Positions 38,620-49,607 of a stretch of 64,000 nt of DNA are shown piece after piece. Where the stretch lies: positions 6,422,501 through 6,486,500 of the forward strand of contig CM060173.1 of assembly GCA_030549775.1 (NCBI GenBank), in the 5' to 3' direction. Below the pieces are notes generated by a model. It did not search any database, was not told where the DNA came from, and saw only the letters and a program-made list of their open reading frames with translations. Source of the stretch: Tamarix chinensis. Taxonomy: Eukaryota; Streptophyta; Magnoliopsida; Caryophyllales; Tamaricaceae. Within the stretch, counting starts at the first letter, position 1, and each line of letters opens with the position of its first letter. Both the position numbers and the translations under genes were made by a program.

Positions 38620-40389
38620 CACATGGATATAATTTTCTAAATACTTGCCTACAAATATTCATACAAATAGTTTGTATCAAATGTCTAGTACAACAAAATA
38701 TTTGATCAAATATAAATATATTACAAGGATGCCATTGCATTACAAAAATATCATAATAAGGAGTTGGCATTTGAACCTAATAGACCTAGTCAACTTGTCA
38801 AAATGAGTTGGATCTACAACAACAGAAATATGAAAACAATAATTAATATAAGTATCAAATAAAAAAAAGTTATGATCCTGATATACAAAGTGGCAGTGAA
38901 GGTAATGTACTATCTAGGTTCTTATTATAGTAGTTTTTTCAATTTCATTAGTTAATGTTTTTTGGCATATGATGATTAGTTAAGTTATTTTTATATTTGA
39001 TATCTTTAATTAGTTAACTTTGTGCTATATAGTGATAGTTTTGATGTGTTTTACCTCTGGTGAAAAAAACATGCTTTGATTATATTTTTTCAAGAGAAGA
39101 AATAATCACTGTGTTAATTTTATCATTGCTTTGTTGTCATTAAAATTGTTATTGTAGTTTAATTTCTTATAGTTAGTTTTTGGTTGTAATTAATTTTTTG
39201 GTATATATATATATTGCACGGAATGCCAATTTTAATGGTAAAGTGTGGAAGAGATGGCATGAAAACTTACACATATATGACTCACAAGTTAGAAATGGAT
39301 GTAACGAAACTGCCATTTAAAGAAACATAAGATTTTACCTGCATAAAAAAATGGAAAAACAATGAGTTACAATGTGATTAATGTAGCACGATCCCAACCT
39401 TCACTTAACTTTACATTAATGGGAGAAGCGTACCAATTTGACATGTTATAGCATAGGAACTCAAAAGATGAGACCAAATTATTTATTGAGATCAAAGATT
39501 GTAAAAACAGTTAAAAAATCAATGATACATTATTTGTAAAACCTTTTATTAAAAATAAACACCAACTCATTGATGAAAAAATATTATAGCAAAAATAACT
39601 ATATCATATATAAGCTTAATGAAACGTATTTCATGATCATTTACAAACTAATTTTCAATTACAGCTGAAACCTACGTGTGAGAATATATGTTACACCTAA
39701 AGCTTACTTTAAGATAATAACCAAACAATAGTTAAATATAAATATTTTATTTAATAAATTAGTAATTTTATTAAAAATAGGAAAACATTTGTCGTTTTCA
39801 CCACAAACCATTTCCATCACATTCTTGAAAGATTTTAGAAATCATGGTTAATCATTTCCTTAGGCAAATCACTATAAAACTTTCATCCACCTTTGTTTTT
39901 ACCCTCTCTTCCCCAATATGCTTGCTATGTTGTCATCTTGAAGCTTTGCAAATTTTACATTTCTCTAGATGACTATCTTCTTTCCAAAAAAAAAGCATAA
40001 AAAAATAATTAGAAAATAGATACCAATTAGATAAAACATGCACACTATCATTTTGAAGAATACACAACAAGGATTACAAAGATATAACACCAAACATCAT
40101 TAATAAAGTATTAATGAAAGAAATAGAAAGCACAAAAGCACACCAATTATATCATATTTTGTTTCTTGTTAAAAAAATAATGTTAATGCTGATCATCACC
40201 ATATTCTTTATCTAATTTTATTAACTTGAATGATTATGAAATTCTAAAATGAATTAAAATAGAAAATAATCTAAGGACATAAAAAATAGATTATACAACA
40301 ATATAAAGTCATGAAGAAAACCTTGAACACCACCATCCACCAAAACCCTTCCTAATTTTTTACTTTCAAGATAACATATGTTGTATACT

Positions 40390-41250
40390 CAATTGATTAA
40401 AACAAGAAAAGAAAGACCCAATTTAACATAATTAGAGTTTTTGAGCCCGGACTACAAATTCGATCAAATCTTGCTAAAATATTTAAATTGAGGGATTGGA
40501 AATGAAATTAAACATAATCTAATGCAAATTATATAATCAATTGAATATAATAACTCGATTATACAATCTAATTTAAATCCGCAAAAATTTTGACCTAAGA
40601 ATCCAATTCCAATTGATTTCGCACAAATTTTTCAAATTGATAGTTCTAACATGAAATTAGACACATTTTAAAGCATATTATAAATTTAATTTATCTAAAA
40701 TGGCTTAATCGGATAAAACCGACAACTTCGAATATAACCGGGTCACAAATCCAATTTTCACAAATCAACCACAACCAATAGAATTAACCATTCCAAATCA
40801 CTCATACAACGCATACATATATATAATTAAACAACTAATTTATCTTATCATAAGCTAATTCATTCAAAATTAATAAAAACAAAAGTTAGGGTTTGGGTAT
40901 TTATACCAAATGAATTGTTGCGAAATTGGAGGGGATGAGGGCTGCTGGAGCTTCACCGTTGGTCAAGGACAACTCCCTGGTGCTGAGCAGCCCTAGAGGC
41001 GGATGGGTGGTGTCGCGCTACTGTTGTCTTCGTGTGTTGCTGGCTGCTGCTGCTGCGTTAGAGGATGACGGCGAGGAGAAGAGGGGTAGTGGTGTGCTCG
41101 AGCAGCGGTGGCTGGTGTGGTGGTGTGGCCTAGGTCGAAGGAGGAGAGGAGGACGATGCAGGGCTCGGGGGTCGAGGCTAAGGTCGACGTTTGGGGAAAA
41201 AAAGAAAGGCAGAAGACAAAAGGAAATAGCGGCCAGGACTGGGCGCATGT
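40390..41250 (-). repeat. LTR-derived segment inside CACTA-1
   Basis: Read on the minus strand, this segment follows LTR-1 at about 4880-5600: GGTATAAAT near a CCCTAA, GAATTAGCTTATGATAAG, GGTTAATTCTATT, TTGATTTGTGAAAATTG and GGGCTCAAAAACTC all recur in order. The adjoining GC-rich part (40926-41250) is a CCACCACC-type island like that of the LTRs, more diverged. The 119-residue ORF at 40926-41285 lies in this island and is low-complexity, so I do not call it a gene. Present also in CACTA-2 (about 51480-52340). Confidence 0.7.
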
Positions 41251-41382
41251 TTTTTTTTTGTTTTTTTTTTAATTTATGGAATTAAGAGGCTTAAGTGTTT
41301 TTTCTTTCATTAAATTTTTTTTATTTTAGATATTTGAAAAAAAATTCATTATAAAACATAATATATATATAAGACTTAAACG

Positions 41383-41560
41383 TTTTTAGTGACCAAGAAA
41401 TTAATTATTAACGACCAAAAAATATATTGGTCATTAAGCATTTTTAGCAACCAAGAAATTAATTATTAACGACCAAAAAATATATTATTCGTTAAACATT
41501 TTTAGCGACCAAGAAATTAATTATTAATGACCAAAAAATATATTGGTCGTAATAGATATA
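41383..41560 (+). repeat. CACTA-1 right subterminal repeat, about 58 bp, 3 units
   Basis: Units read TTTTTAGYGACCAAGAAATT then AATTATTAACGACCAAAAAATA and end in TTGGTC. Such clustered subterminal motifs are where CACTA transposases are known to bind; that role here is inferred. Confidence 0.8.
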
Positions 41561-42367
41561 CCAATAACAACGAATTTTTATGGTGGTCGTTAATAATATA
41601 TCAATAGCGATAAAAAAAATTGGTTGCTAAATTGGTTGTTAATGCACCAGTTTGTTGTAGTGTGAATTCTGGAGATGTTACCGCCACACTTAGTACCAGA
41701 CCGGTTCTCTCTGACCGTTCTAATACCAAGTGCTAAGGCTAAAAGATTAATATTAAACTCAAACTAAGAGTTCATAAAAGAACTAGAAAGATCATAATAT
41801 CAAAAATCAAAGTACGCGTGAAGGCTTACAAACTAATAGAGTAAAATCAGTCATAAGATAGAAATCAGAGTGCAAAGTCAAAATTCCTCGAAGGGAATAA
41901 TCTTAAAATTGATAAAAGGTTTATTTAAAATACTCAATACAAGTAATAAATTAAAAAAGTGTAAATCCGATATAAAAGAAATAACACACAGACATAAATT
42001 ACATAAAGAGTGAATACAGCCACGACACTCTTGAACTTGAGCCAGACACAAGCTCAATACTTAGCCCTGACTGATGTCTCGCCCACCTGCACAAAGTCAG
42101 AAGGGCCAACTACTCGTGGGAATGAGCAATTTCCATAAAAAGGGTGATCAGTATGCTACGTACTGAGTAAAGTAATCGTAAACTGAGGCCAACACACGAA
42201 ATTCACATAAACCATGTAGGATAATAAAAAAAGCATAATCCAACATAATAACATAAAGGCATATGAGGTGAATACACCAAGATCCAATATAGTCTAGATT
42301 AATTACTTAATTAATCCTTTATCAAATTATTTTCACACCATGATCTTTATCAATTCCATACAAGTAC

Positions 42368-42715
42368 AGGAACCCCACTATTTTAGCCGGTGGATCAGTC
42401 TCCAGGGCACTTCGGCTCCTGGCCACTATTTTAGCTGGTGGATCGGTCACTTAGGGTACATGCTCTACCACTATTATATGCTGATGGATCAGTCTGGCCC
42501 CTTTCTCGCATGGTGTTCCACTATAAGTACTTAGTGTCTTTCTCATATCTTAGCAAATAATAGGGTTGGTTTATTGAGATCAGGATCTCCACTATTATAG
42601 CCGGACGATTGGTCACTTAGGGTACATGCCCTACCACTATTATACGCCGGTGGATCCGTCTCCAGGATACCTTGATACCTGGCCACTATTATGTTGGTGG
42701 ATCGGTCTAGGCCTG
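42368..42715 (-). repeat. Degenerate GGTGGATCGGTC...CCACTATTATAGCCGG repeat in LTR-4
   Basis: About five imperfect units, the reverse complement of the array at 12616-12980. Confidence 0.75.
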
Positions 42716-43587
42716 ACTCAATACTCTTTTGCCTTACATAATTAAAGTCTTAAGTATCTTATTCAAGAATCTTCACCCTAGACATGAATGAATCACTCCC
42801 TTTACACTTATCCTCCAACTGACCCGTATTATACCATGAGAACCCTGCACCTCTTAACTTGCCCAATAACCTTTCCTCTATACTCAAATTCACATTAGAA
42901 CTCCAACACCGAAATATGTGGATCAAGGCCCACTACTACACACCTCCAAGTCCACTCCACATCTCACTTTAGGGTTTTATCCCAAAACCCTAATTTAGGC
43001 CTAAGTGGCCCGTCTTACTCCATCTCACACAACCCAAATCATTTAAACACTCCACACATCACAACCCATAAATTCCATATTCATCATCATACTTTATTCA
43101 CCAAGCACACACGTGCTACCATCGAACCCTATTTAATCATATCAAAACCTTAGTTAACCACAACAACCCATAGTTAATCCCAACAAACCATAATTAGCCA
43201 CTCCAAACCCTAGTTAATCACAACAAACCATAATTAGTCACTCCAAACCCTAGTTAATCACAACAACCCATAGTTAATCACTCCAAACACTAACTCAATC
43301 TCCTACGTACCCTTATAATGCTTCACGTACTATTTTCCATCCAAAGTGTTCAAACACCCAAATAACACTTACATTACCTTCCTCACATTCCAAATCAACG
43401 TTCCATACATAAATTTCACTCCCATGCAGACTTTACACACCCCATGTAACCATTCGAATTTTTTCATGCAAACCCTAAAACTCCCTCATGAAACCCTAGA
43501 TTCAACCATGCAAACCCTAGATCCATCCATATAAAACCCTAAATTCTTTCATACAGAACCCAAGATTCCTTCATACAAAACCCTAAA

Positions 43588-43945
43588 TTCAATCCATACA
43601 AACTATAGATTAGATTCTCCTATATTACACCATAGATTAGATTATCCCATGTTACACCTTAGATTAAATTCTCCCATATAAAACTACAAATTATATACTC
43701 CCATATAAAACCATAAATTAGATTCTCCTATACAAAACCATAAATTATATTCTTCCATAAAAAATTATAAATTAGATTCTCCTATACAGAACCATAGATT
43801 AGATTCTCCTATATAAACCATAAATTAGATTCTCCCATATAAAACCATAATTAAGATTCTTCCATACAAAACCATAGATTAGATTCTCCTATATAAACCA
43901 TAAATTAGATTCTCCCATATAAAACCATAAATTAGATTCTCCCAT
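43588..43945 (+). repeat. Tandem repeat, about 27 bp, about 13 units, in LTR-4
   Basis: Units are variants of CCATAAATTAGATTCTCC plus CATATAAAA. Noncoding. Confidence 0.85.
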
Positions 43946-44479
43946 TTTACTCTTCCACTCATTGATCATTAAAATACTCAGGTCAACTCCCATTCTTTGG
44001 TCAACTTATTCCCCTCTTGTCAACTTACTCCAATTGTTCAACCACTTTCCCTTTTGGTCAAATTCTTTTCTCATTCTCCTTTTTCATCCTTTCTCCCACA
44101 CAAACCACATTAACACCATCACATGCATGTCTTACAAGGTCATAACACATATCATCACATACCACAATATTTCATCACATACACATAGTACACATGCTAT
44201 ATAACAACACATAAACACACTTTAACTCCATGCCATACCACACATGAAATCAATATAATGATAAACATAGGGTGCATAACATACAAAACATATAATGCAC
44301 ATCAACACACGATAGGCCTTAGTAACACCCTTACCTAAAATGACACCGGTCTTAGAGCATGCTTCTATGCCTCCTTAGGGATTTGACTGGTCTCACCTAT
44401 ATGAGGGAAGAACTAAAATTAGATTCCCTCCTACCAAAAATGATATTAAATACTAACTTGTTCTGAAACTAGGCTTTTG

Positions 44480-44845
44480 ATAAAATAATAAAATATTATT
44501 AATAATAACCATTAACTAAATACTAAATTTGGCTAAAAAATATTGAAAATAATAGTAATATTATAAAAGTTGATAATATAAAATTGAAGACTTTACCCTA
44601 ATAATAAGAACAATAATGATACCAAAATAATAATAGCAAAGATACTAAAAATAATATCAATGTTAATATTAATAAGAATAAGAATAATAGTAACAATAAT
44701 AATAAAAATAGAAATAATATGAATGATAAAAACCATAATAATATTGAAAAATAATAATAATTATAATGGTAATACTAGTAATGATAATAATCGAATAAAA
44801 TGAAGTAGGGTTTTGACCCTACATTGAATAATAATAAACTTATTA

Positions 44846-44884
<39 letters not shown>

Positions 44885-45017
44885 AATAAGAATAATAAAT
44901 GCTAATGGTAAAAATATTAATAATAATAAGACTCAATATTTATAATACTACTACTACAATTCAAAATAGGCACCATAGGGTTTCATCCCTATATAGAATA
45001 ATAATACTAACATTGAA

Positions 45018-45051
<34 letters not shown>

Positions 45052-45268
45052 GTAAAATATTTGTAATAATAATAATAATAATTTTGAAAGAGTAATAATA
45101 ATAATAATAATAACAACAACAACAACAACAACATATTAATATTAATAATAAACGTAATAACGACAATAAGAATAATAATAATAAAATTGAAATAAAAAAT
45201 ATAATAGGGCTTAGGCCCTCAATAGAAATAATAATAAAATCATTAATAATAATAATAGTAATAACAAT

Positions 45269-45310
<42 letters not shown>

Positions 45311-45360
45311 AATAATAATAATAAATAATAATAATAATAATAATATATTTTGAATAAATA
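44480..45360 (+). repeat. AAT/AAC trinucleotide field in LTR-4
   Basis: Long AAT runs (for example 44843-44880, 45018-45052) and an AAC run at 45269-45309; complement of the field in LTR-2. Confidence 0.9.
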
Positions 45361-47001
45361 AAATAAAATAGATTAAGGCTTGTAAAAATAGAGTAAAAGG
45401 GTTGAGAGGGTCTAGGGTTCAACCTTAGGTTGGTGGTGATAGCCGGCACTGGCGGTGGTGCACGGTGGCAGCGACGGTGACCGTAAAAAGGGAATAAAAA
45501 AGGAAAAGGTTAAGGCTGTGAATAAAATAGGGAGAAAGAAGGTGGGAGTAGAGGTGATTATGGTTGCCTAGAAGGAGAGGAACAGAATGACGGTGGCGGC
45601 GCACGGCAGCAGTGGTGGTGGCAAAATGGGGAAGAAGAAGAAAAAGAGAGGAGGAGAGGGAGGAAGAGGAAAAGAAAGGTAAGGAAGGTGAAAGGAGCAG
45701 GGACAGCGGCGGAAGTGGTGACTAATGGTGGTTCGAAGGGTGGCGGAGATGAAAAGGGAGGCTAATCGTGGAGGAAACTTTACACAGCCGGGGTGACTTG
45801 TGCAGGAAGAATCGAGGGGTATGGGTGGTTTGGTTAGTTAGAGGGTGGTGCAGGGAGTACTCGGGTGGCCATAATGGGCAGTGTTGTTGGCCGAAGGTGG
45901 AAAAAATGGCACCTAAAGTGGCGGTGGCACATGTGAGGGTTTTTTCTGGGTAAAATTCAAAGACTCGGTACAGGGCTATTATGGGGGTATTTATAAACTT
46001 TAGAAAAGAGGGTAGGGTTCTATGGGTTGGCTAGGGAATAGGGAAGGTTGGTTCGGGCTCATTGGCGGCAATGTTGGCCAATAGAATTTAAAAATGGGCG
46101 AGGTAAGTAGTCGGCTGGGGGAAAGGGAAATCATGCGAGAAATAGGGGAGGGTTAGTTGGGTTGACGTGGCCGTTGAATCGGCAAGGGAGAGAGAAGAAA
46201 GTGGTCGATCAAATCGGGTGTGGCCGGCGGCGGGAGCTTTGGACGATTGAAAGTCGAACGGTAGGAAGAAGAGGAAGAAGAAGAAGAAGGAAGAAAGGGG
46301 GCGCGTGGACCGGTTGGCTAGGAGAAAGAAAGAAAAGAAAGGAAGGATGGGTGAATTGGGCCGGCGACGCAGGTTAAAAATTTTTAACCAAAATGTGGCA
46401 TTATGGGAAAATAAGGGAGGAGGCACGGAGTTTCGATACTGGGCCACAGGAAGGAAAGAAAAAGAAAGAGGAGGATTGGACAGCAGACATGCCCAATTGG
46501 GAAGGAGAAAAAGAAAAGAAAAAGGAAGAAAGAAAAGGGAAAAATGAAAAGGGAAAAAGGAGAAAATAATGGGTTAGGTTAATTAAATTAATTAGGATAT
46601 TTGGAATATTTAAAAATAATAATATTTAAATAAAATAATATTTAAATTCCTTTTTAGGCTAATTTAGGATTTTTGAAATATTTTTCATAAATTCCATTTT
46701 AATTAGCAAATCACTCTAATTTTCTCCAATTAAATGATTTGTAAAATTACTATTAATTTGGAACTATTTTATCCTCCTTATTTTAAATAAAATAATTTAT
46801 TTAATTAATTTCTAAAATAAAATCCTTAATTAGCTAAAATACCCAAATTTCTCCTAATTAAAATACTTATAAATTTCTTCTTGATTTGCCATAATTAATT
46901 TCCTTTTATTTTAATAAAAATAATTTATTTAATTAATTTTCCTAATAAAATCTTATTTAACTATAATTTTAAAATTTAAAATTTTGGGACATTTCAGTTT
47001 G

Positions 47002-47905
47002 ATTGTGTAATTTTTTGGAAAGAAAATGCTAAAAGAAATAGTTGTCCGGTATGTGGGACCTCTCGATGGGTTGGTGAAGGTACGAAGGAAAAAGATACCT
47101 TATGAAGTATTGTGATAGTTCCTTTGACACTGAGATTGAAGAGGTTGTTTGTTTGCTACATATTGCTAAATACATAAGATAGCATTTGACTGAACATTCT
47201 AGGGAGCCAGGGGTGCTATGATATTCTATTGATAAACAAGCATGGAAGGATTTTGATTTGAAGTATTCAAATTTTGTTCCTAATCCTTGGAATGTTTGTT
47301 TGGAGTTAGCATATGATAGGTTTAATCCATTTGGTGTGGGAAAAAATTATAGCATGTGGGCGGTAATTATGACTACCTATAACTTACCACCATGACAATC
47401 ACGAAAGACCCATTATTTATGTTAACTTTGTTAATCCCCAGTCTTCATGGAACTTTGATGGATATTGATGTGTTTCCTATACTGTTGATTGATGAATTGA
47501 AAGATTTGTGGGTGGCAGGAGTAGATGCACGATATGTTCTAGAGAATCAAGTTTTTAAAATATGTGCAACATTGCAACAAACTATTAATCATTTTCCTGC
47601 TTAATCATGTCTCTCATGATGGACTGGGCAAGGATATCTTGCGTGCCCTAATTTCTATAAAGACACTCCATCTGTTAGATTAAGAGGTAAGATGGGATAT
47701 ATTGCACATAGATGATTTCTTCCAAACAATCATTCAATGCAGAAAAGCAAATTATTTAATAGTAAAGTCGAGAAAAGAAGTCCTCCTCAATAGTTTTCGC
47801 CCATTGATATATTGATGCAGTTAAGTCAAGTACAAGATCACCCATTTGAAAAATATTGTTTTAAGAGAAAGAGAAATGTTGATGAATTGATTAGAAGAAG
47901 AAAAA
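47002..47905 (+). pseudogene. CACTA transposase remnant, TNP2 domain continued
   Basis: Continues the TNP2 domain after the LTR-4 insertion: DCVIFWKENAKRNSCPVCG, RWVGEGTKEK, then after frame changes RHIAKYIR-like and YNLPP motifs. A recovered frame at 47392-47604 reads LTLLIPSLHGT, IDVFPILLIDELKDLWVAGV and QQTINHFPA. Further fragments (RLRGKMGYIAHR, FLPNNHSMQ) reach about 47900. Multiple stops and frameshifts. The frame is the same strand as the N-terminal remnant. Confidence 0.8.
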
Positions 47906-47937
47906 CATCTTCTATGATTTGCCATATTGGTCTACGC

Positions 47938-48215
47938 TTATGCTACTGCTTGCTGATATGGAGATAACCTATTATCTGATTCATGTTGATGAGATGGTCT
48001 TGGAATATGTGAAATTGTTTGCAAATGCCACGGCGATGATGGTGATGATAGACGAAGACTCAGCCCCAGGCCTAGGCCAAGGTTATCTACACCGCCTTCA
48101 TCATTTTTAGGGGAGTCCTTGGATCCTTGCCATCATTGTGGTGGTTGATAGGGTGGACATGCTACAAATTTAAATAGTATTCGCTCTACTCTTCCTTTTC
48201 TCTCCACTTTCTTCT
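47938..48215 (-). pseudogene. Duplicated 5' fragment of the DUF7086 gene
   Basis: This stretch aligns to 32925-33225, the first about 60 codons plus leader of the DUF7086 gene, in the same orientation. Shared blocks include GCTGCTTGCTGAT, AAATTGTTTGCAAATGC, GATGGTGATGAT and GGTTATCTACACC. The leader part is shortened by deletions. Read on the minus strand the frame stays open over the homologous codons, and the leucine motif is extended to LGLGLGLSL. The rest of the gene is absent, so it cannot make a DUF7086 protein. It sits right after the TNP2 remnant, which suggests capture by the CACTA element, though a plain duplication is possible. Confidence 0.8.
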
Positions 48216-48971
48216 CCCTTCTTCATCTTGTAACACCCCAAAATTTACACATTTTAAAAAAAAAACAATACTCATAAATTAAAACCGTAAATTCTGGGGA
48301 TGTTACCGCCACACTTAGTACCAGACCAATTCACTTCTACTGTTCCAGTACCAAATGCTAAGGCTAAGAAAACACTATCCCTAATACCATACCAATTCAA
48401 ATTTATAAAAACAGAAATCAGAGTACGCGCAAGTCTTACATAATTCGAAATACCAACTATTGTTTTTCAATTAATAATTAAACAACATTAATAAAGTTGT
48501 TTCTGCAACTTAAACATAATAAAAATAACATGAATCATAAATTAAAAAGAAAACGGCCGCGTCTCTCTAGGAATCGATCCAGCCCAGTTATCACTCTGCC
48601 CCTCCTGATGTCCCGTAGACATCGATAGCATCAAAGTAGGTGTCTCCTACCTGCAATAGGTTAGACAGGCCTTCTGCTCGTGGGAATGAGCAGCACCCAT
48701 GAAACGGGTGGTCAGTACACTACGTACTAAGTAAGGTAACCGAGTACTAAGGCCTGCATATAACACATTTAATTCATGCAGGATAATGATCAACATACAT
48801 TTACAAACCCACACATATGACACATAGAAGCATAAAATGAAATCCATAATTTATAATCAACAAATCCACACATGAGGCCCAAAAAGATCCAGATTAATTA
48901 TTTAATCTTTCTTTTATCAAAAGTCGACACACACCATACCTTTTATCATATCCATGTAGAAATAGGAACAC

Positions 48972-49305
48972 CCCACTATTATAACCGATGGGCCGGTCAC
49001 ACATAGGACCTTATGTCCTAACCACTATTATTACCGATGGATTGGTCACATATAGGGTAAAACCCTAACCACTATTCCTGACAGGTGGATCGGTCTGGTT
49101 CCTGCTCGCATGGTGTTTCACTGTAAGTAATTAAGTATTTTAAGAGCTTTAACAATTCTGGTTTATGTTTATTGAGCTCGAGCACCCCACTATTATTGCT
49201 GGTGAGCCGGTCACATATAGGACCTCATGTCCTAACCACTATTATTAACGGTGGATCGGTCACACATAGGGTAAAAACCCTAACCACTATTCCTGACCGG
49301 TGGAT
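48972..49305 (-). repeat. Degenerate GGTGGATCGGTC...CCACTATTA repeat in LTR-5
   Basis: Third occurrence of the array at 12616-12980 and 42368-42715, here with CACATATAGGGTAAAACCCT spacers. Confidence 0.75.
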
Positions 49306-49384
49306 CGGTCTGGACCCAGCTCAATAATCTTCCACTTTAAAAGATTAGTGTCTTAAGTATTTTAATCACAACATTTGCCATTCA

Positions 49385-49605
49385 CAAACATTTTCCCAGA
49401 CATGCATAACTAACTCCATGCAACCCTAGTTCCCACGCAAACCTTAACTCATCGTAAACCACACTTCCATGCAACCCTAGCTTCCATACAAACCCTAACT
49501 CCACATACCACACTTCCATGCAAACCCTAGCTCCCATGCAAACCCTAACTCCACGTACTAGACTTCCATGCAAACTCTAGCTCCCATGAAAACCCTAGCT
49601 TCACT
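49385..49605 (+). repeat. Tandem repeat, about 50 bp, about 4 units, in LTR-5
   Basis: Units contain CTTCCATGCAAACCCTAGCT and CCCATGCAAACCCTAACTCC. Confidence 0.8.
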
Positions 49606-49607
49606 AT

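Larger units (their letters stand above)
38036..41662. mobile_element. Non-autonomous CACTA element CACTA-1 (3627 bp)
   Basis: It begins CACTACAGAAAACTAGG, ends with the complement of CACTACAACAAAC, and is flanked by the 3-bp duplication TGA (38033-38035 and 41663-41665). The related LTR-5 shows the site without the insertion near 48290. Subterminal zones carry ACGACCAA-type motifs on both sides. An AT microsatellite zone is at 38486-38613. There is no transposase. A second, partial copy lies at 49608-52731. The segment about 40390-41250 is homologous, in antisense, to part of LTR-1. Confidence 0.9.
37968..46996 (-). mobile_element. Solo-LTR-like long element LTR-4, interrupted by CACTA-1
   Basis: It starts TGTAACACCCC, ends GGGACATTTCA and has an exact 5-bp duplication GTTTG at 37963-37967 and 46997-47001. 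Removing it with one duplication rejoins the transposase reading frame (HVC-RF-DCVIFWKEN), so the boundaries are certain. Without CACTA-1 it is about 5.4 kb. Its parts are those of LTR-2 in reverse: GTTACCGCCACACTTAGTA block (41677), cassette shared with LTR-2 (42070-42200), GGTGGATCGGTC repeats, CCCTAG/ATGCAAACC-rich stretch, AAT/AAC field (44480-45360), GC-rich island (45420-46300) and AG-rich stretch. No retrotransposon protein domains; ORFs here are low-complexity. Confidence 0.85.
35438..48228 (+). mobile_element. Decayed CACTA (En/Spm) element with TNP2 remnants; right end missing
   Basis: The left end CACTACAAGAAAAA is a classic CACTA terminus. It is followed by subterminal motifs around ACCGAC and CGTCGGT (35460-36090). 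The transposase region starts near 37221 and continues after an LTR insertion at 47002. The right terminus is not visible; a second LTR insertion starts at 48229 and an assembly gap follows, so the stated end is the last base I can assign. Between the subterminal zone and the transposase (36100-37220) is AT-rich sequence without a recognised gene. The unit contains LTR-4, a second CACTA element and a fragment of the DUF7086 gene. Confidence 0.65.
48229..49607 (-). mobile_element. Partial long element LTR-5
   Basis: It starts TGTAACACCCCAAAATTT and is collinear with LTR-4: GTTACCGCCACACTTAGTA block (48303), the CTCGTGGGAATGAGCAGC cassette (48670), the GGTGGATCGGTC repeat (48972-49305) and a 50-bp repeat (49385-49605). 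It lacks the CACTA insertion that LTR-4 carries near its start. It stops abruptly at the junction with CACTA-2, so its other end is lost or lies in or beyond the assembly gap. The preceding CATCT (48224-48228) would be the target duplication, but no partner is visible. Confidence 0.75.

Noticed and set aside
40926..41285. 119-residue ORF in CACTA-1, with a copy at 52051-52338
   Set aside because: Similar in both CACTA copies because the element is; the frame ends differ and the sequence is an LTR-derived GC island.
46088..46547. ORFs on both strands at the end of LTR-4
   Set aside because: AG-rich low-complexity sequence, complement of the pyrimidine tract of LTR-2.
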